Program-made: the position numbers and the translations under genes
In this document: positions 29,377-39,635 of the stretch, piece after piece
Layout of the letters: every line of letters starts with the position of its first letter
How positions within the stretch are numbered: the stretch's first letter is position 1
The notes under the pieces: model-generated
What the model was told of the DNA's origin: nothing
Database searches by the model: none
The model's input: the letters and a program-made list of their open reading frames with translations, nothing else
Assembly: GCF_001263205.1 (NCBI RefSeq)
Contig: NZ_CP012333.1
Span: 12,009,501-12,073,500 of the forward strand
Direction of reading: 5' to 3'
Length of the DNA: 64,000 bases
From: Labilithrix luteola
Lineage (GTDB): Bacteria > Myxococcota_A > Polyangia > Polyangiales > Polyangiaceae

Positions 29377-30641
29377 TCAGAACATCCTGCCTTTTTTGGC
29401 CTTGGTCGGGTCGGCGTCGTCCGTTTCGTCGGTCACGACCTTCGTGCCGATGGTCAGGCCGGAGACGACCTCCGTCTGCATGCCGTCGGTCACGCCGATC
29501 TGCACGAGGCGCGCTTCCGACTTCTCGTCACCGGGCTTGTCGCTCGTCATGACGAAGACGCGGCCCGTGCCCTTGGTGAGGGGCGCTTCGGGCGGTTGAG
29601 GCACCGGCTTGCCGTTCGGTCCGAGAGGCGGCGTGGGCTTGTAGCGGAGTGCCGCGTTGGGGAGCCGGACGACGCCTTTCGCTTCGCGCGTCTTGATCGT
29701 GACGGTGGCGGTCATACCGGGGCGAAGCTTCTCCTCCGGGTTTTCGACCTCGACGACCGCCGAGTACGTGACGACGCCCTGGACGTTGTTCGGGCTGAAG
29801 CGAACCTGCTCGACCTTGCCGCGGAACGACTCACCGGGGAACGCGTCGACCACGGCCTCCGCCTCCATGCCTTCCTTGAGCTTGCCGACGTCCGCCTCGT
29901 CCACGTCCGCCATGACGCGCATCCTTCGAAGGTCCTGCGCGATGACGAAGAGAACGGGGGCCTGGAAGCTGGCGACGACGGTGGCGCCGGGATCGATCGA
30001 GCGCGAGACGACGACGCCGTCGACCGGCGAATAGATCTTCGTCCACCCGACGTTCGTCTGCTGCTGGGAGAGTTGCGCCTGAATCGCACCGATCTGCGCT
30101 TGAGCGGAGGCCACTTGCGCCTTGGCCACTTCGTACTGGCCCGACGCCGTGTCGAGCTCGCCCTTCGAGGCGAGACTCTGCTGGTTCAAACGCTGCGTGC
30201 GCTCGAATGCGATGCGCGCCGCCTCCGCATTGGCCTTCGCGCTCTCGAGGTTTGCGCGCTGCGCGGACAGCTGCGCGGAGACCTGGCTGACTTGCTGGCC
30301 GTACTGGGTGGAGTCGATCTCCGCAAGGACATCGCCTTTCTTCACGACCGAGTTGAAGTCGACGAGGACTTTGGCGACACGGCCATTGACCTGGGAGCCC
30401 ACGTTCACTTGGAGAACGGGCTGCACCGCGCCGGTGGCCTGGACCTTCTCGGCCACGTCGCCCTGGGTGGGCATGGCCGTGACGTACCTCGCCGGCGGCG
30501 GCGGGCGGTTCTTGGCTCGAACGACGAGCCCACCTCCGACCACCACGGCCACGATCCCGAGGAGCGCGAGTCGCCGAAGCCACCGTCGCCCCCCTCTTCT
30601 GCGGCCAAGGCCCGCCTCACGTCTTCCGTAATCTCTGTCAC
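29377..30641 (-). CDS. MacA/HlyD-type periplasmic adaptor, frameshifted near the start
   Basis: A membrane-fusion adaptor for the ABC exporter encoded downstream. After an N-terminal TM (LALLGIVAVVVGGGLVV) come the lipoyl half QVNGRVAKVLVDFNSVVKKG, a coiled-coil hairpin rich in Ala/Gln, the second lipoyl half KIYSPVDGVVVSRSIDPGAT and beta-barrel parts. A Pro-rich insert (PPLGPNGKPVPQPPEAP) lies near the C-terminus. The natural start appears to be GTG 30641, preceded by GGAG, giving MTEITEDVRRALAAEEGG. That frame leaves the main frame at a run of six C (30589-30594, plus strand); one added base restores 421 codons. The alternative is a TTG at 30699 in the main frame, with no convincing ribosome site. 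Confidence 0.85.
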
Positions 30642-30987
30642 GCGTGCTCCGACCCCTTAAGGCGGCCCCGAGTCTAGGTATTCCCTTCCGATGCCGCAAA
30701 CCTCCGCCAAGGCTCGCGCATTCTTTGGCTCAACCGCGCTCAACCGCGCTCGAGCGCAAAAGCGAGGAAAGCCACGAACCTGACCCAAGCCCGCCGCCCA
30801 GGGCTTTGTCCAAAGGACCGTGGACACGTTATCGTCCCCCTTCCCCGACGGCCTCGCTTCACGAGAGGCGTCCGCGCATTCCGCGCATGATGACTCTCCA
30901 CCGACCGGGCCCCCTCCTTCACATGCCCGACCTTCGGCGAAGTCCGTGCCACCCCCGCTCCCGAAGCAAAGGGGCCCACGGACGTCC
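30642..30987. other. Intergenic region between MacA-like adaptor and ECF sigma gene
   Basis: These 346 bp carry both divergent promoters. Visible elements are a 10-bp direct repeat CTCAACCGCG (30729-30738 and 30739-30748) and a short inverted repeat GTCC-AAA-GGAC near 30810. The sigma-factor frame is open from a GTG at 30820, so part of it could be translated. I see no separate gene or structured RNA. Confidence 0.5.
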
Positions 30988-31590
30988 ATGATGATGACGA
31001 AACCGACGCCGAGCGACCGGGATCTCATCGAGCTCGCCAAGGCCGGGGACACAAACGCCTTCGGAGAGCTCGTTCGCCGGCACCAGCCGCGGATTCACCG
31101 GCTCGCCGTCCACATGCTCCGCGATCGCTCGGAAGCGGAGGACGTGGCCCAGGAGACGTTCATCCGGGCGTACCAGGCGCTCGGGCGCTTCGACGGTCGC
31201 AGTGAGGCCTACACCTGGTTTTACCGCATCACGATCAACCTTTCGCTCAACCGTATCCGGTCGCGAAAGACGAGCCGCGCCTCTCAAGACACCGATGATC
31301 CCCGTCTCGACGGGCTCATGACGGATCGACGGCCAACCAGCGGCGACCCGGCGGGGTCGGCTTCGCGCAAGCAACTCTACCAGACGCTTTGCGCGGGGAT
31401 CGACGAGCTCAGCGATACCTTGCGAACGACGCTCATCCTGGTCTGCATCGACGGACGCTCGCACGAGGACGTGGCGGCCATCCTCGGTGCTCCGGAAGGG
31501 ACCATCGCGTGGCGTGTCCACGAAGCGCGCCGCAAACTGAAGGGATTTCTCGACGCCCGGGGCTTCGACCCCGAGGGAGATGGGACGTGA
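30988..31590 (+). CDS. ECF RNA polymerase sigma factor (RpoE-like)
   Basis: A sigma-70 family extracytoplasmic-function factor of 200 residues. Region 2 has LIELAKAGDTNAFGELVRRH and RSEAEDVAQETFIRAYQALG, and the domain ends with TWFYRITINLSLNRIRSRK. Region 4 is DVAAILGAPEGTIAWRVHEA. The first of three consecutive ATG codons at 30988 fits the domain start; a GTG at 30820 would add a 56-residue Pro/Ser-rich leader. Its stop overlaps the GTG of the next gene (GTGA), which encodes a membrane protein that may control it. Confidence 0.92.
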   Translation: MMMTKPTPSDRDLIELAKAGDTNAFGELVRRHQPRIHRLAVHMLRDRSEAEDVAQETFIRAYQALGRFDGRSEAYTWFYRITINLSLNRIRSRKTSRASQDTDDPRLDGLMTDRRPTSGDPAGSASRKQLYQTLCAGIDELSDTLRTTLILVCIDGRSHEDVAAILGAPEGTIAWRVHEARRKLKGFLDARGFDPEGDGT

Positions 31591-33143
31591 GTGAGACGTC
31601 TAGGAAATGGGACCTCGACCGCCTTCTCCGGGACTGGCCGGACGCCGAGAAATCCCCAATGGAAAGGGATGGAACGGCCAGCGCCGTGATGGAGCGAATC
31701 CGCTCTGGTGATCGCGGTGCAAGTGCGGCGGAAATCTCGGACGAAAATTTATGGTCCAGCCCCCTTGGACAAATCGAAGGGGAGGGTCATAACTCCGCCG
31801 CTCTGGCTCTCGCTGGAGTGAACACGGCGGAAGCTGGCTGGTCACGCGGGTCTGAACGCTCGCCTGCCCTGCCCCAGCCTCCGACCAAGAAGGAAGCCAA
31901 GCTCGTAGAAGGTGTCCCCATGACGATGCCCGCTGACCGTGAGCGTGACCGCCGAAGCCTCCAGGATCTCGCGAAGATGGCGCAGATGACGCCGCCTCCG
32001 CCTTCGGTCTCGTCGACTGGCGTGCAGCGTGCGGGCGAAGCGACGAAGGACGACTCGGGCATCGTCGACCTGGCGATGGCGTCGGTCGCCGATCCGGGCG
32101 CCGAGGCGCGCGCGAAGACCACGCCGCTCGCGAGCGAAGGCCTCTTCGACGACGTCGGTCCCGCCTCCATGCCGCCCGCGCCGATGTCGGCAAAGCAGCC
32201 CGTGCCGACGATTCCGCCGGCGCCACTGTCGATGAAGCCCGTGTCGATCCGCGAAGCGGCGCCCGCGTCCGTGCCTGCGCCCGTCTCGGTGCCCGCGCCG
32301 ATCTCCAGCGCCCCCCTCTCGGGCCCCGCTCTCGCGAGCGTCGCTGCACCGCTTTCGGCGCCCTCGAGCCCTGTGCTCGCCTCGGCTTCGTACGACAAGA
32401 TCGTGCCGAAGAAGAAGGGCAACGGCGCGACCGTCGGCATCGTCATCGGCATCCTCGCGCTCGGCGCGGCTGCGGCCGGCACGTTCTTCATGATGAAGAG
32501 CCGTCAGGACGTCGCGGCGTCCGCCCCCGTCGTGGCGATGAAGGACACGGCGGCCACCACCAAGGCCGCCCCGGCGGATCCCACGCCCGCCCCGGTCGAG
32601 ACGGCGACGGCAGCTCCGGCCGACACGCTCGATCCCTCCACCCTCCCGGCGGCCGAGACGGCCAAGGCGAAGTCGGCCCCCGCGAAGGGCGGAGCGGCGA
32701 AGGTGGCGTCGGCGAAGGCCGAGAAGCAGGAAGATGCGAAGATCTCGCAGAAGGATCTTCCGACCTCGCCCAGCGGCCCGGCAGGCGCGCTCGGCGACGA
32801 GATGCGCAAGGCCGTCGGTGACAAGGGCGAAGCAGCACCCGCGGCGGCCGCGGCAGGCCCGCAGTTCGCGGCCGGCTCGGTCCCTCAGAAGCCCTCGCAG
32901 GGCGCGATCACGGGCGCCATTGGCGCGGTCCTCCCCGAGGCCCGTGGTTGCCTCGGGCCGGACGATCCGATCTCCAAGGCCACGATCACGTTCGCCTCGG
33001 GGGGTAACGCCCAGAGCGTGAAGGTGTCCGGCGGCGCCGCCGGCAAGCCGGCCGAAGCTTGCATCACGGCTGCGCTCATGAAGGCGAAGGTTGCTCCCTT
33101 CGCCGAAGCGACGTACACGGCACCTGTCACCGTTCGGCATTAG
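31587..33143 (+). CDS. Sigma-coupled membrane protein with AgmX/PglI-like C-terminal domain
   Basis: A 518-residue protein with a cytoplasmic N-terminal region (WDLDRLLRDWPDAEKSP resembles sigma-associated proteins) and a long Pro/Ala/Ser linker (135-270). A single TM follows at about 281-303 (ATVGIVIGILALGAAAAGTF), then an Ala/Lys/Pro-rich periplasmic spacer and a C-terminal domain at about 430-518. This last part (AITGAIGAVLPEARGCLGPD, ACITAALMKAKVAPFAEATY) is the AgmX/PglI TonB-like domain of myxobacterial motility and envelope proteins. The GTG at 31587 is coupled to the sigma stop. It may sense envelope state for the sigma factor or transmit force; both are inference. Two strong hairpins follow. 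Confidence 0.8.
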   Translation: MSETSRKWDLDRLLRDWPDAEKSPMERDGTASAVMERIRSGDRGASAAEISDENLWSSPLGQIEGEGHNSAALALAGVNTAEAGWSRGSERSPALPQPPTKKEAKLVEGVPMTMPADRERDRRSLQDLAKMAQMTPPPPSVSSTGVQRAGEATKDDSGIVDLAMASVADPGAEARAKTTPLASEGLFDDVGPASMPPAPMSAKQPVPTIPPAPLSMKPVSIREAAPASVPAPVSVPAPISSAPLSGPALASVAAPLSAPSSPVLASASYDKIVPKKKGNGATVGIVIGILALGAAAAGTFFMMKSRQDVAASAPVVAMKDTAATTKAAPADPTPAPVETATAAPADTLDPSTLPAAETAKAKSAPAKGGAAKVASAKAEKQEDAKISQKDLPTSPSGPAGALGDEMRKAVGDKGEAAPAAAAAGPQFAAGSVPQKPSQGAITGAIGAVLPEARGCLGPDDPISKATITFASGGNAQSVKVSGGAAGKPAEACITAALMKAKVAPFAEATYTAPVTVRH

Positions 33144-33152
33144 TCTCTGTCC

Positions 33153-33226
33153 GCCAAGCGCGGGTCACTGTGACCGCGCTTGGCTGGCTGACCGCCGAGC
33201 TCGGATCATTGAGCTCGGCTTGTTTT
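33153..33226 (+). terminator. Two hairpins, the second a factor-independent terminator
   Basis: The first hairpin pairs GCCAAGCGCGGGTCAC (33153-33168) with GTGACCGCGCTTGGC (33170-33184), with one bulged G. The second pairs GCCGAGCTC (33194-33202) with GAGCTCGGC (33211-33219) around an 8-base loop and is followed by TTGTTTT (33220-33226). It lies 10-80 bases after the AgmX/PglI-like gene and insulates it from the small basic protein gene. Confidence 0.85.
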
Positions 33227-33250
33227 GGCGGGCCGGAAGGTCCGCAACGC

Positions 33251-33256
33251 TTGACA
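33251..33256 (+). promoter_or_regulatory. Perfect -35 hexamer TTGACA upstream of small basic protein
   Basis: TTGACA lies 49 bases before the ATG at 33305. At a spacing of 17 the -10 position reads CATGGT, a poor match. The -35 match, the terminator just upstream and the isolated downstream gene make a housekeeping-sigma promoter plausible. Confidence 0.5.
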
Positions 33257-33304
33257 GGGCGCCGGTCTTTCGCCATGGTGCGCCCCCTCGAGGTTAATTA
33301 GGTC

Positions 33305-33463
33305 ATGGTTTCGTCTACCCAGCAGTTCGAACGGATTCGTAAGCGCAAGAAGACCACCAGCGGCAAGCGCAACAAGCGCACGCTCCGCCGCATGGGTACC
33401 CCCGCGTTCCCCGTCCACCCGGAGGGATACAACGCGAGCGCGCCCGACGCCAAGAAGCCCTGA
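33305..33463 (+). CDS. Small strongly basic protein (52 aa)
   Basis: A short intact frame: MVSSTQQFERIRKRKKTTSG, then KRNKRTLRRMGTPAFPVHPE and GYNASAPDAKKP. Residues 10-29 contain 11 Lys/Arg, as in small ribosome- or nucleic-acid-binding proteins; the tail is Pro-rich and neutral. No family recognised. The coding interpretation rests on its isolation: a terminator before it, a TTGACA promoter element, GAGG 12 bases and AGG 4 bases before the ATG, and a strong hairpin 42 bases after the stop. It looks like a highly expressed single-gene unit. Confidence 0.65.
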   Translation: MVSSTQQFERIRKRKKTTSGKRNKRTLRRMGTPAFPVHPEGYNASAPDAKKP

Positions 33464-33505
33464 TAGGCCTGAGTAGGTAACCGTTACTAGCCTCGGGCAA
33501 ACCGA

Positions 33506-33542
33506 AAGGCCTGCTGCATGCTCTCGAGCATGGGCAGGCCTT
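33506..33542. terminator. Long GC-rich hairpin terminator, possibly bidirectional
   Basis: AAGGCCTGC (33506-33514) and CATGCT (33517-33522) pair with AGCATG (33527-33532) and GCAGGCCTT (33534-33542) around the loop CTCG. CGCGCTTTT follows on the plus strand. It lies between the stops of the small basic protein gene and the convergent cstA gene and can end both transcripts. Confidence 0.85.
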
Positions 33543-33582
33543 CGCGCTTTTGTGGGTTTGAACCGCGCCGCGAGCGACGAGC

Positions 33583-35658
<2,076 letters not shown>

Positions 35659-35850
35659 TTTTGACCTTTACCGCAAACCTGGAGCCTTCGCCGGCCGGCC
35701 TGTGGTCCCGCCTCGTACCCGGCCTTTTGACGCGGAGCAGCGGCGAACCAGCCCGGAGAGAGCGGAGAGGCCAGAGCGCCCGGCGCGCGTGGAGGCAGGA
35801 AGGACGAACTTGGGACGCTTTCGTGTTTCGGCGCGGTGCGTCGATCCCCG

Positions 35851-35856
35851 TATACT
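35851..35856 (+). promoter_or_regulatory. Possible -10 element TATACT before the kinase gene
   Basis: TATACT lies 15 bases before the ATG at 35872. If used, transcription would begin only a few bases before the start, giving a near-leaderless message. No good -35 is seen at normal spacing. Confidence 0.3.
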
Positions 35857-35871
35857 CATGGGACCGTGGGC

Positions 35872-37620
35872 ATGCCCCAACACGAGCTCGACGAGATGCT
35901 TCCGGGCGCCGGAGATGCGCTCGGTCCATACGAGCTGGTCACGCCCGTGGGCGCCGGAGGCATGGCGCGCGTCTGGGTCGCCCGCGTGCGCGCCACGGGA
36001 CAGCTCGTCGCCGTCAAGACGCTCCTGCCTCAGCTCGCCGAGAACGTCTCCTTCCAGGAGATGTTCCTCGACGAGGCGCATATCGCCGGGCGCATCGCCC
36101 ATCCGAACGTCTGCGCGACGTTCGACCTCGGACAGCACGACAAGACGCTTTACCTGGCGATGGAGTGGATCGACGGGCCGTCGCTCATGCGCGTGCTCCG
36201 TCCTCACGGCGACGCGCATTCGGACAACGACGGCGCGCCGCGTATCCCGATCAAGCCACGTCTCGCGGCACGGATCGTCGCCGACACGTGCGCGGGCCTG
36301 CATGCTGCGCACGAGCTCGTGGCCGAAGACGGGCGGCCGCTCGCCGTCGTCCACCGAGACGTCTCCCCGCACAACGTCCTTCTGACCTCGACCGGTCTCA
36401 TCAAGGTGACCGACTTCGGCGTGGCCAAAGCCATTGGCAAGTCGCACATGACGGTCGCCGGTCAGCTCAAGGGCAAGCTCGCGTACATGGCGCCCGAGCA
36501 GCTCATGGGCGGCGGCATCGATCGACGCGCGGACGTCTTCGCTCTCGGCTGCGTGCTCTACGAAATCACGACCGGCCAGCGCCCGTTCGTCGGCGAGCAC
36601 GATCCGCAGGTCATGGCGCAGATCATGATCGGCAATTACGAGCTCCCGACGTCGGTCATCGCCGACTACCCGAAGGAGCTCGAGGCGATCGTCGTCAAGG
36701 CGCTGGCGAACGAGCCGGAGAATCGATTCCAGAGCGCCGAGCAGATGCGCAAGGCGCTCGAAGGTTGGCTGCGCACGAGTGGCCCGCCCGTGATGCCTCC
36801 TCAGGTGGCGGCATTGATCCGCGAACGCTGCGGGGCCGAGCTCGACGCACGCGCTCGCATGCTCGCAACGAGCGGCGTCGGCCCCGCGAGCGGAACCACG
36901 CCGGCGCGGAGCGACACTCATCGCGTCCCCGAGCCGCGCCCGAGCGGACGCATCTCCGACAACGGCGCCGCTCTCGATCGTGGCCGGCGCTCTCGACCGA
37001 CCGAGGATCAACCGACGTCGCGCGGCGTCCTCTGGTTCGTCGTGGCAGCGTTCATCGGCGCCTCGCTGGGTCTCGGCGTGCTCGTGCTCGCTCGCAGCAT
37101 GCGAAAGGCCAAGCGCCTGGCGGCAGCCTCGGCGATCGAGCTCGATGCCTCGTCGCCCTCGTCGCCCTCGTCGCGCGCGATGCCCTTCGGTGCCCAGACG
37201 GCCCCCAATGGCATCGTGCTCCCGGTCATGGCCAGCGCCGTTCCGGCGGAGCCCATCCGCAGCCGGCCGGCCGCCGTCCGCCTGCACGTCCAACCGGAGA
37301 CGGCCCTGCTGGTGGTCGATGGCGTGGTCCTGCCGCGCGGCACCGACACGATCGCGCGTCCCAGCGACGGCGGGGCCTCGACCGTCCTCGTCCGGTCCGA
37401 AAACCACGAAGACACCATCGTCGTCGTCGATTCGGCAACGCCCGACGACGTCGAAGTCGCGCTGCTTCCCCGCACCCACCAAGACGGCAAGGTGGACAAC
37501 AAACCGGGCGAGAAAGCGGCGGAACGGCCAAGCGTGATCAAGCCCAAGAGCAACGAGAACGGAACGAGCGGAGGCGCTGCCGATCCCACGACGGAAGCGC
37601 CGCCCAATCCGTACGACTGA
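35872..37620 (+). CDS. Transmembrane Ser/Thr protein kinase (Hanks type)
   Basis: A 582-residue kinase. The catalytic domain (about 18-290) has the Gly loop VGAGGMARV (26-34), Lys49 in VAVKTLL, the catalytic loop HRDVSPHNVL (161-170), DFG at 181-183 and YMAPEQL. The VSPHN variant of the catalytic loop is typical of myxobacterial kinases. A juxtamembrane Pro/Arg-rich linker, one TM (about 386-407) and a 175-residue extracytoplasmic part follow. The latter includes VRLHVQPETALLVVDGVVLP, resembling a PEGA-type repeat. The ATG at 35872 is chosen; GTG 35866 and ATG 35836 are possible. It precedes an S55 protease gene by 47 bases. Confidence 0.92.
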   Translation: MPQHELDEMLPGAGDALGPYELVTPVGAGGMARVWVARVRATGQLVAVKTLLPQLAENVSFQEMFLDEAHIAGRIAHPNVCATFDLGQHDKTLYLAMEWIDGPSLMRVLRPHGDAHSDNDGAPRIPIKPRLAARIVADTCAGLHAAHELVAEDGRPLAVVHRDVSPHNVLLTSTGLIKVTDFGVAKAIGKSHMTVAGQLKGKLAYMAPEQLMGGGIDRRADVFALGCVLYEITTGQRPFVGEHDPQVMAQIMIGNYELPTSVIADYPKELEAIVVKALANEPENRFQSAEQMRKALEGWLRTSGPPVMPPQVAALIRERCGAELDARARMLATSGVGPASGTTPARSDTHRVPEPRPSGRISDNGAALDRGRRSRPTEDQPTSRGVLWFVVAAFIGASLGLGVLVLARSMRKAKRLAAASAIELDASSPSSPSSRAMPFGAQTAPNGIVLPVMASAVPAEPIRSRPAAVRLHVQPETALLVVDGVVLPRGTDTIARPSDGGASTVLVRSENHEDTIVVVDSATPDDVEVALLPRTHQDGKVDNKPGEKAAERPSVIKPKSNENGTSGGAADPTTEAPPNPYD

Positions 37621-37667
37621 GAGGCAAGAAGCTTTACGACACGAGGCAGGTGAGGAACGATGGTCCC

Positions 37668-39557
37668 GTGCGCAAGGAATTCCTTCCGATCGGCGCGCTC
37701 GGCATCGGGCTCCTCGCAGGGCTCGGACTGAGCATCCCGCTCGCTCACGGCGACGCGAAGCCGAAGACGATCTCGGTCGACGAGATCAAAGACGGCATGA
37801 AGGGCTACGGCTTGACGGTCTTCAAGGGGACCGAGCCGGAACGCTTCGACGTCGAAGTCGTCGGCGTCCTCAAGAACTTCCGCCCGGGTCAGGAGCTCGT
37901 CCTCATCAAGACGCCCCACCCGCGCCTCAACGTCACGAAGAACGTCAAAGGCATGAGCGGCAGCCCCATCTTCCTCGATGGGCGGCTCGCCGGCGCATAC
38001 GCGTACTCGTGGGCCTCGTTCCAGGTCGAGCCGGTCGCTGGCGTCACGCCCATCGCGCCGATGCTCGCGGAGATGCGCCGCCCGATTCCTCCCGGCTTCT
38101 GGCCGCTCGAGGGTCGCGGGCCCCTCCCCACGGCAGCCAAGCCCGCGCCGCAGAAGCACGCCAGCCTCGGACCTCGTGAAGACGGCGCCACGGCGTGGAA
38201 CGGCGATCCCGGCGCGTACGACGTCGAGAAGCACGCCGAGCAAGTCAAAGCCCGCATGACCGCAGGCCTCGACAGCGCCCGCACGGTCGTTCCCGCAGCA
38301 ACGCCCCTCTTGCTCGGCGGCATGAGCGATCGCTCGCTCGCGCTCGTGAGCAAGCTCTTCGGTCCGCTCGGGCTCGAGCCGGTGCAAGCCGGCGGTGGTG
38401 GCAACAGCGTCGATCCGAACGCGCCCATGCACTACGTCAACGGCGGCGGCCTCGGCATCCAGATGGCTCGCGGCGACGTGTCCTTCATGGGCCTCGGCAC
38501 GGTCACGTTCGTCGAAGGGCAGAAGCTTTGTGGCTTCGGCCACCCGATGATGGAGGCCGGCGTCACCGCGCTTCCCGCGGCGATCGGCAAGGTTCACTGG
38601 CTCTTCGCCAGCGAGCAGCACTCGTCGAAGATCGGCGAGGCCGCGCGCCCGCTCGGTGCACTCGTTCAAGATCGCCAGAGCGCGGTCGTCGTCGACGAAT
38701 CGAAGACGGCGCCCACGTTCCCCTTCTCCATCGACGTTCGCGGCGCGGAAGGGGCACCGAAGAAGATCTGGAACGTCGAGGTCGCCGAGGAGCGCTTCAT
38801 GAGCGCTTCGCTCGTGGCCTCGGTGCTCGGCTCCGTCGTCGACGCCACCGTCAACGAGCGACGTGACGTCACCTGGCGGCTCGTCTCGAAGCTCTCGGTG
38901 CGCGGTCACGGAACGATTGAGCTCGAAGACTTCGGCGTCGCCGTCGGTGGCATGCCCGACGCCGGCGAGTTCGCCCACGCCAAGATTGGACGCGCCGTCG
39001 GCGAGGTCCTCAACAACCCGTGGGAGATGACGCACGTCGAGAAGGTCGAGTCCGTCCTGACCGTCGACTACTCGCGCGATCTCTGGCGGCTGCGCGGCGT
39101 CGACGTGCTCGAGCCCGTCGTCGACGCGAACCAGAACGCACGGCTGCGCGTCCACCTCCAGCCGTTCGCCGGTCCTGAGGTCACGAAGGTCATCGAGGTG
39201 AAGCTCCCCGAGGAGCTCGCCGGCAAAGACGTCGATCTCGACGTGGTGCCTGGCTACCAGGTCTCGCCCGAGCTCCCCTCGCCGCAGACGCTCGGCGATT
39301 TGCTCGCGAACTCGCAAAAGCAAAACATGCTTCCGAAGAGCCTCGTGGTTCAGTACCGCGTCCGGAGCCAGGGCGTTGCCTTCCGAGGCCACGTCGCCGA
39401 TCGGCTGCCGTCGTTCGCGCTCGACGCGCTCCGGCCCGCCACCTCGGACACTGGGCCCGACGCCTTCGCGAGCTACGCACGCGTCATCGTGCCGCTCGAC
39501 CGTTACGTGGAGGGGACCGACAAGGCGCGCGTCAAGGTGCGCCAGATCGTTCGATGA
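37668..39557 (+). CDS. SpoIVB-type (S55 family) serine peptidase domain protein
   Basis: A 629-residue exported protein with an N-terminal signal or anchor (LPIGALGIGLLAGLGLSIPL). The first 150 residues match the SpoIVB peptidase S55 domain: DEIKDGMKGYGLTVFKGTEP, VLKNFRPGQELVLIK and the nucleophile region VKGMSGSPIFLDGRLAGAYA (Ser near residue 98). A second conserved block is KLCGFGHPMMEAGVTALPAA. The C-terminal half is beta-rich. SpoIVB cleaves regulators during sporulation in Firmicutes; the targets in this group are unknown. GTG 37668 is the best start before the signal. Its closeness to the kinase and the propeller gene suggests one transcription unit. Confidence 0.82.
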   Translation: MRKEFLPIGALGIGLLAGLGLSIPLAHGDAKPKTISVDEIKDGMKGYGLTVFKGTEPERFDVEVVGVLKNFRPGQELVLIKTPHPRLNVTKNVKGMSGSPIFLDGRLAGAYAYSWASFQVEPVAGVTPIAPMLAEMRRPIPPGFWPLEGRGPLPTAAKPAPQKHASLGPREDGATAWNGDPGAYDVEKHAEQVKARMTAGLDSARTVVPAATPLLLGGMSDRSLALVSKLFGPLGLEPVQAGGGGNSVDPNAPMHYVNGGGLGIQMARGDVSFMGLGTVTFVEGQKLCGFGHPMMEAGVTALPAAIGKVHWLFASEQHSSKIGEAARPLGALVQDRQSAVVVDESKTAPTFPFSIDVRGAEGAPKKIWNVEVAEERFMSASLVASVLGSVVDATVNERRDVTWRLVSKLSVRGHGTIELEDFGVAVGGMPDAGEFAHAKIGRAVGEVLNNPWEMTHVEKVESVLTVDYSRDLWRLRGVDVLEPVVDANQNARLRVHLQPFAGPEVTKVIEVKLPEELAGKDVDLDVVPGYQVSPELPSPQTLGDLLANSQKQNMLPKSLVVQYRVRSQGVAFRGHVADRLPSFALDALRPATSDTGPDAFASYARVIVPLDRYVEGTDKARVKVRQIVR

Positions 39558-39635
39558 GGGGAAACCTCAAGCCGTTCCGACATCGTTTTCGACAGCTCTT
39601 GGCCGCTCTCTAGCCCCTTATTGTAGGATCCATCC

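Noticed and set aside
37008..39392. 794-codon minus-strand frame opposite the S55 protease
   Set aside because: Asp/Arg/Val-rich antisense shadow; the plus strand has S55 motifs and a signal sequence.
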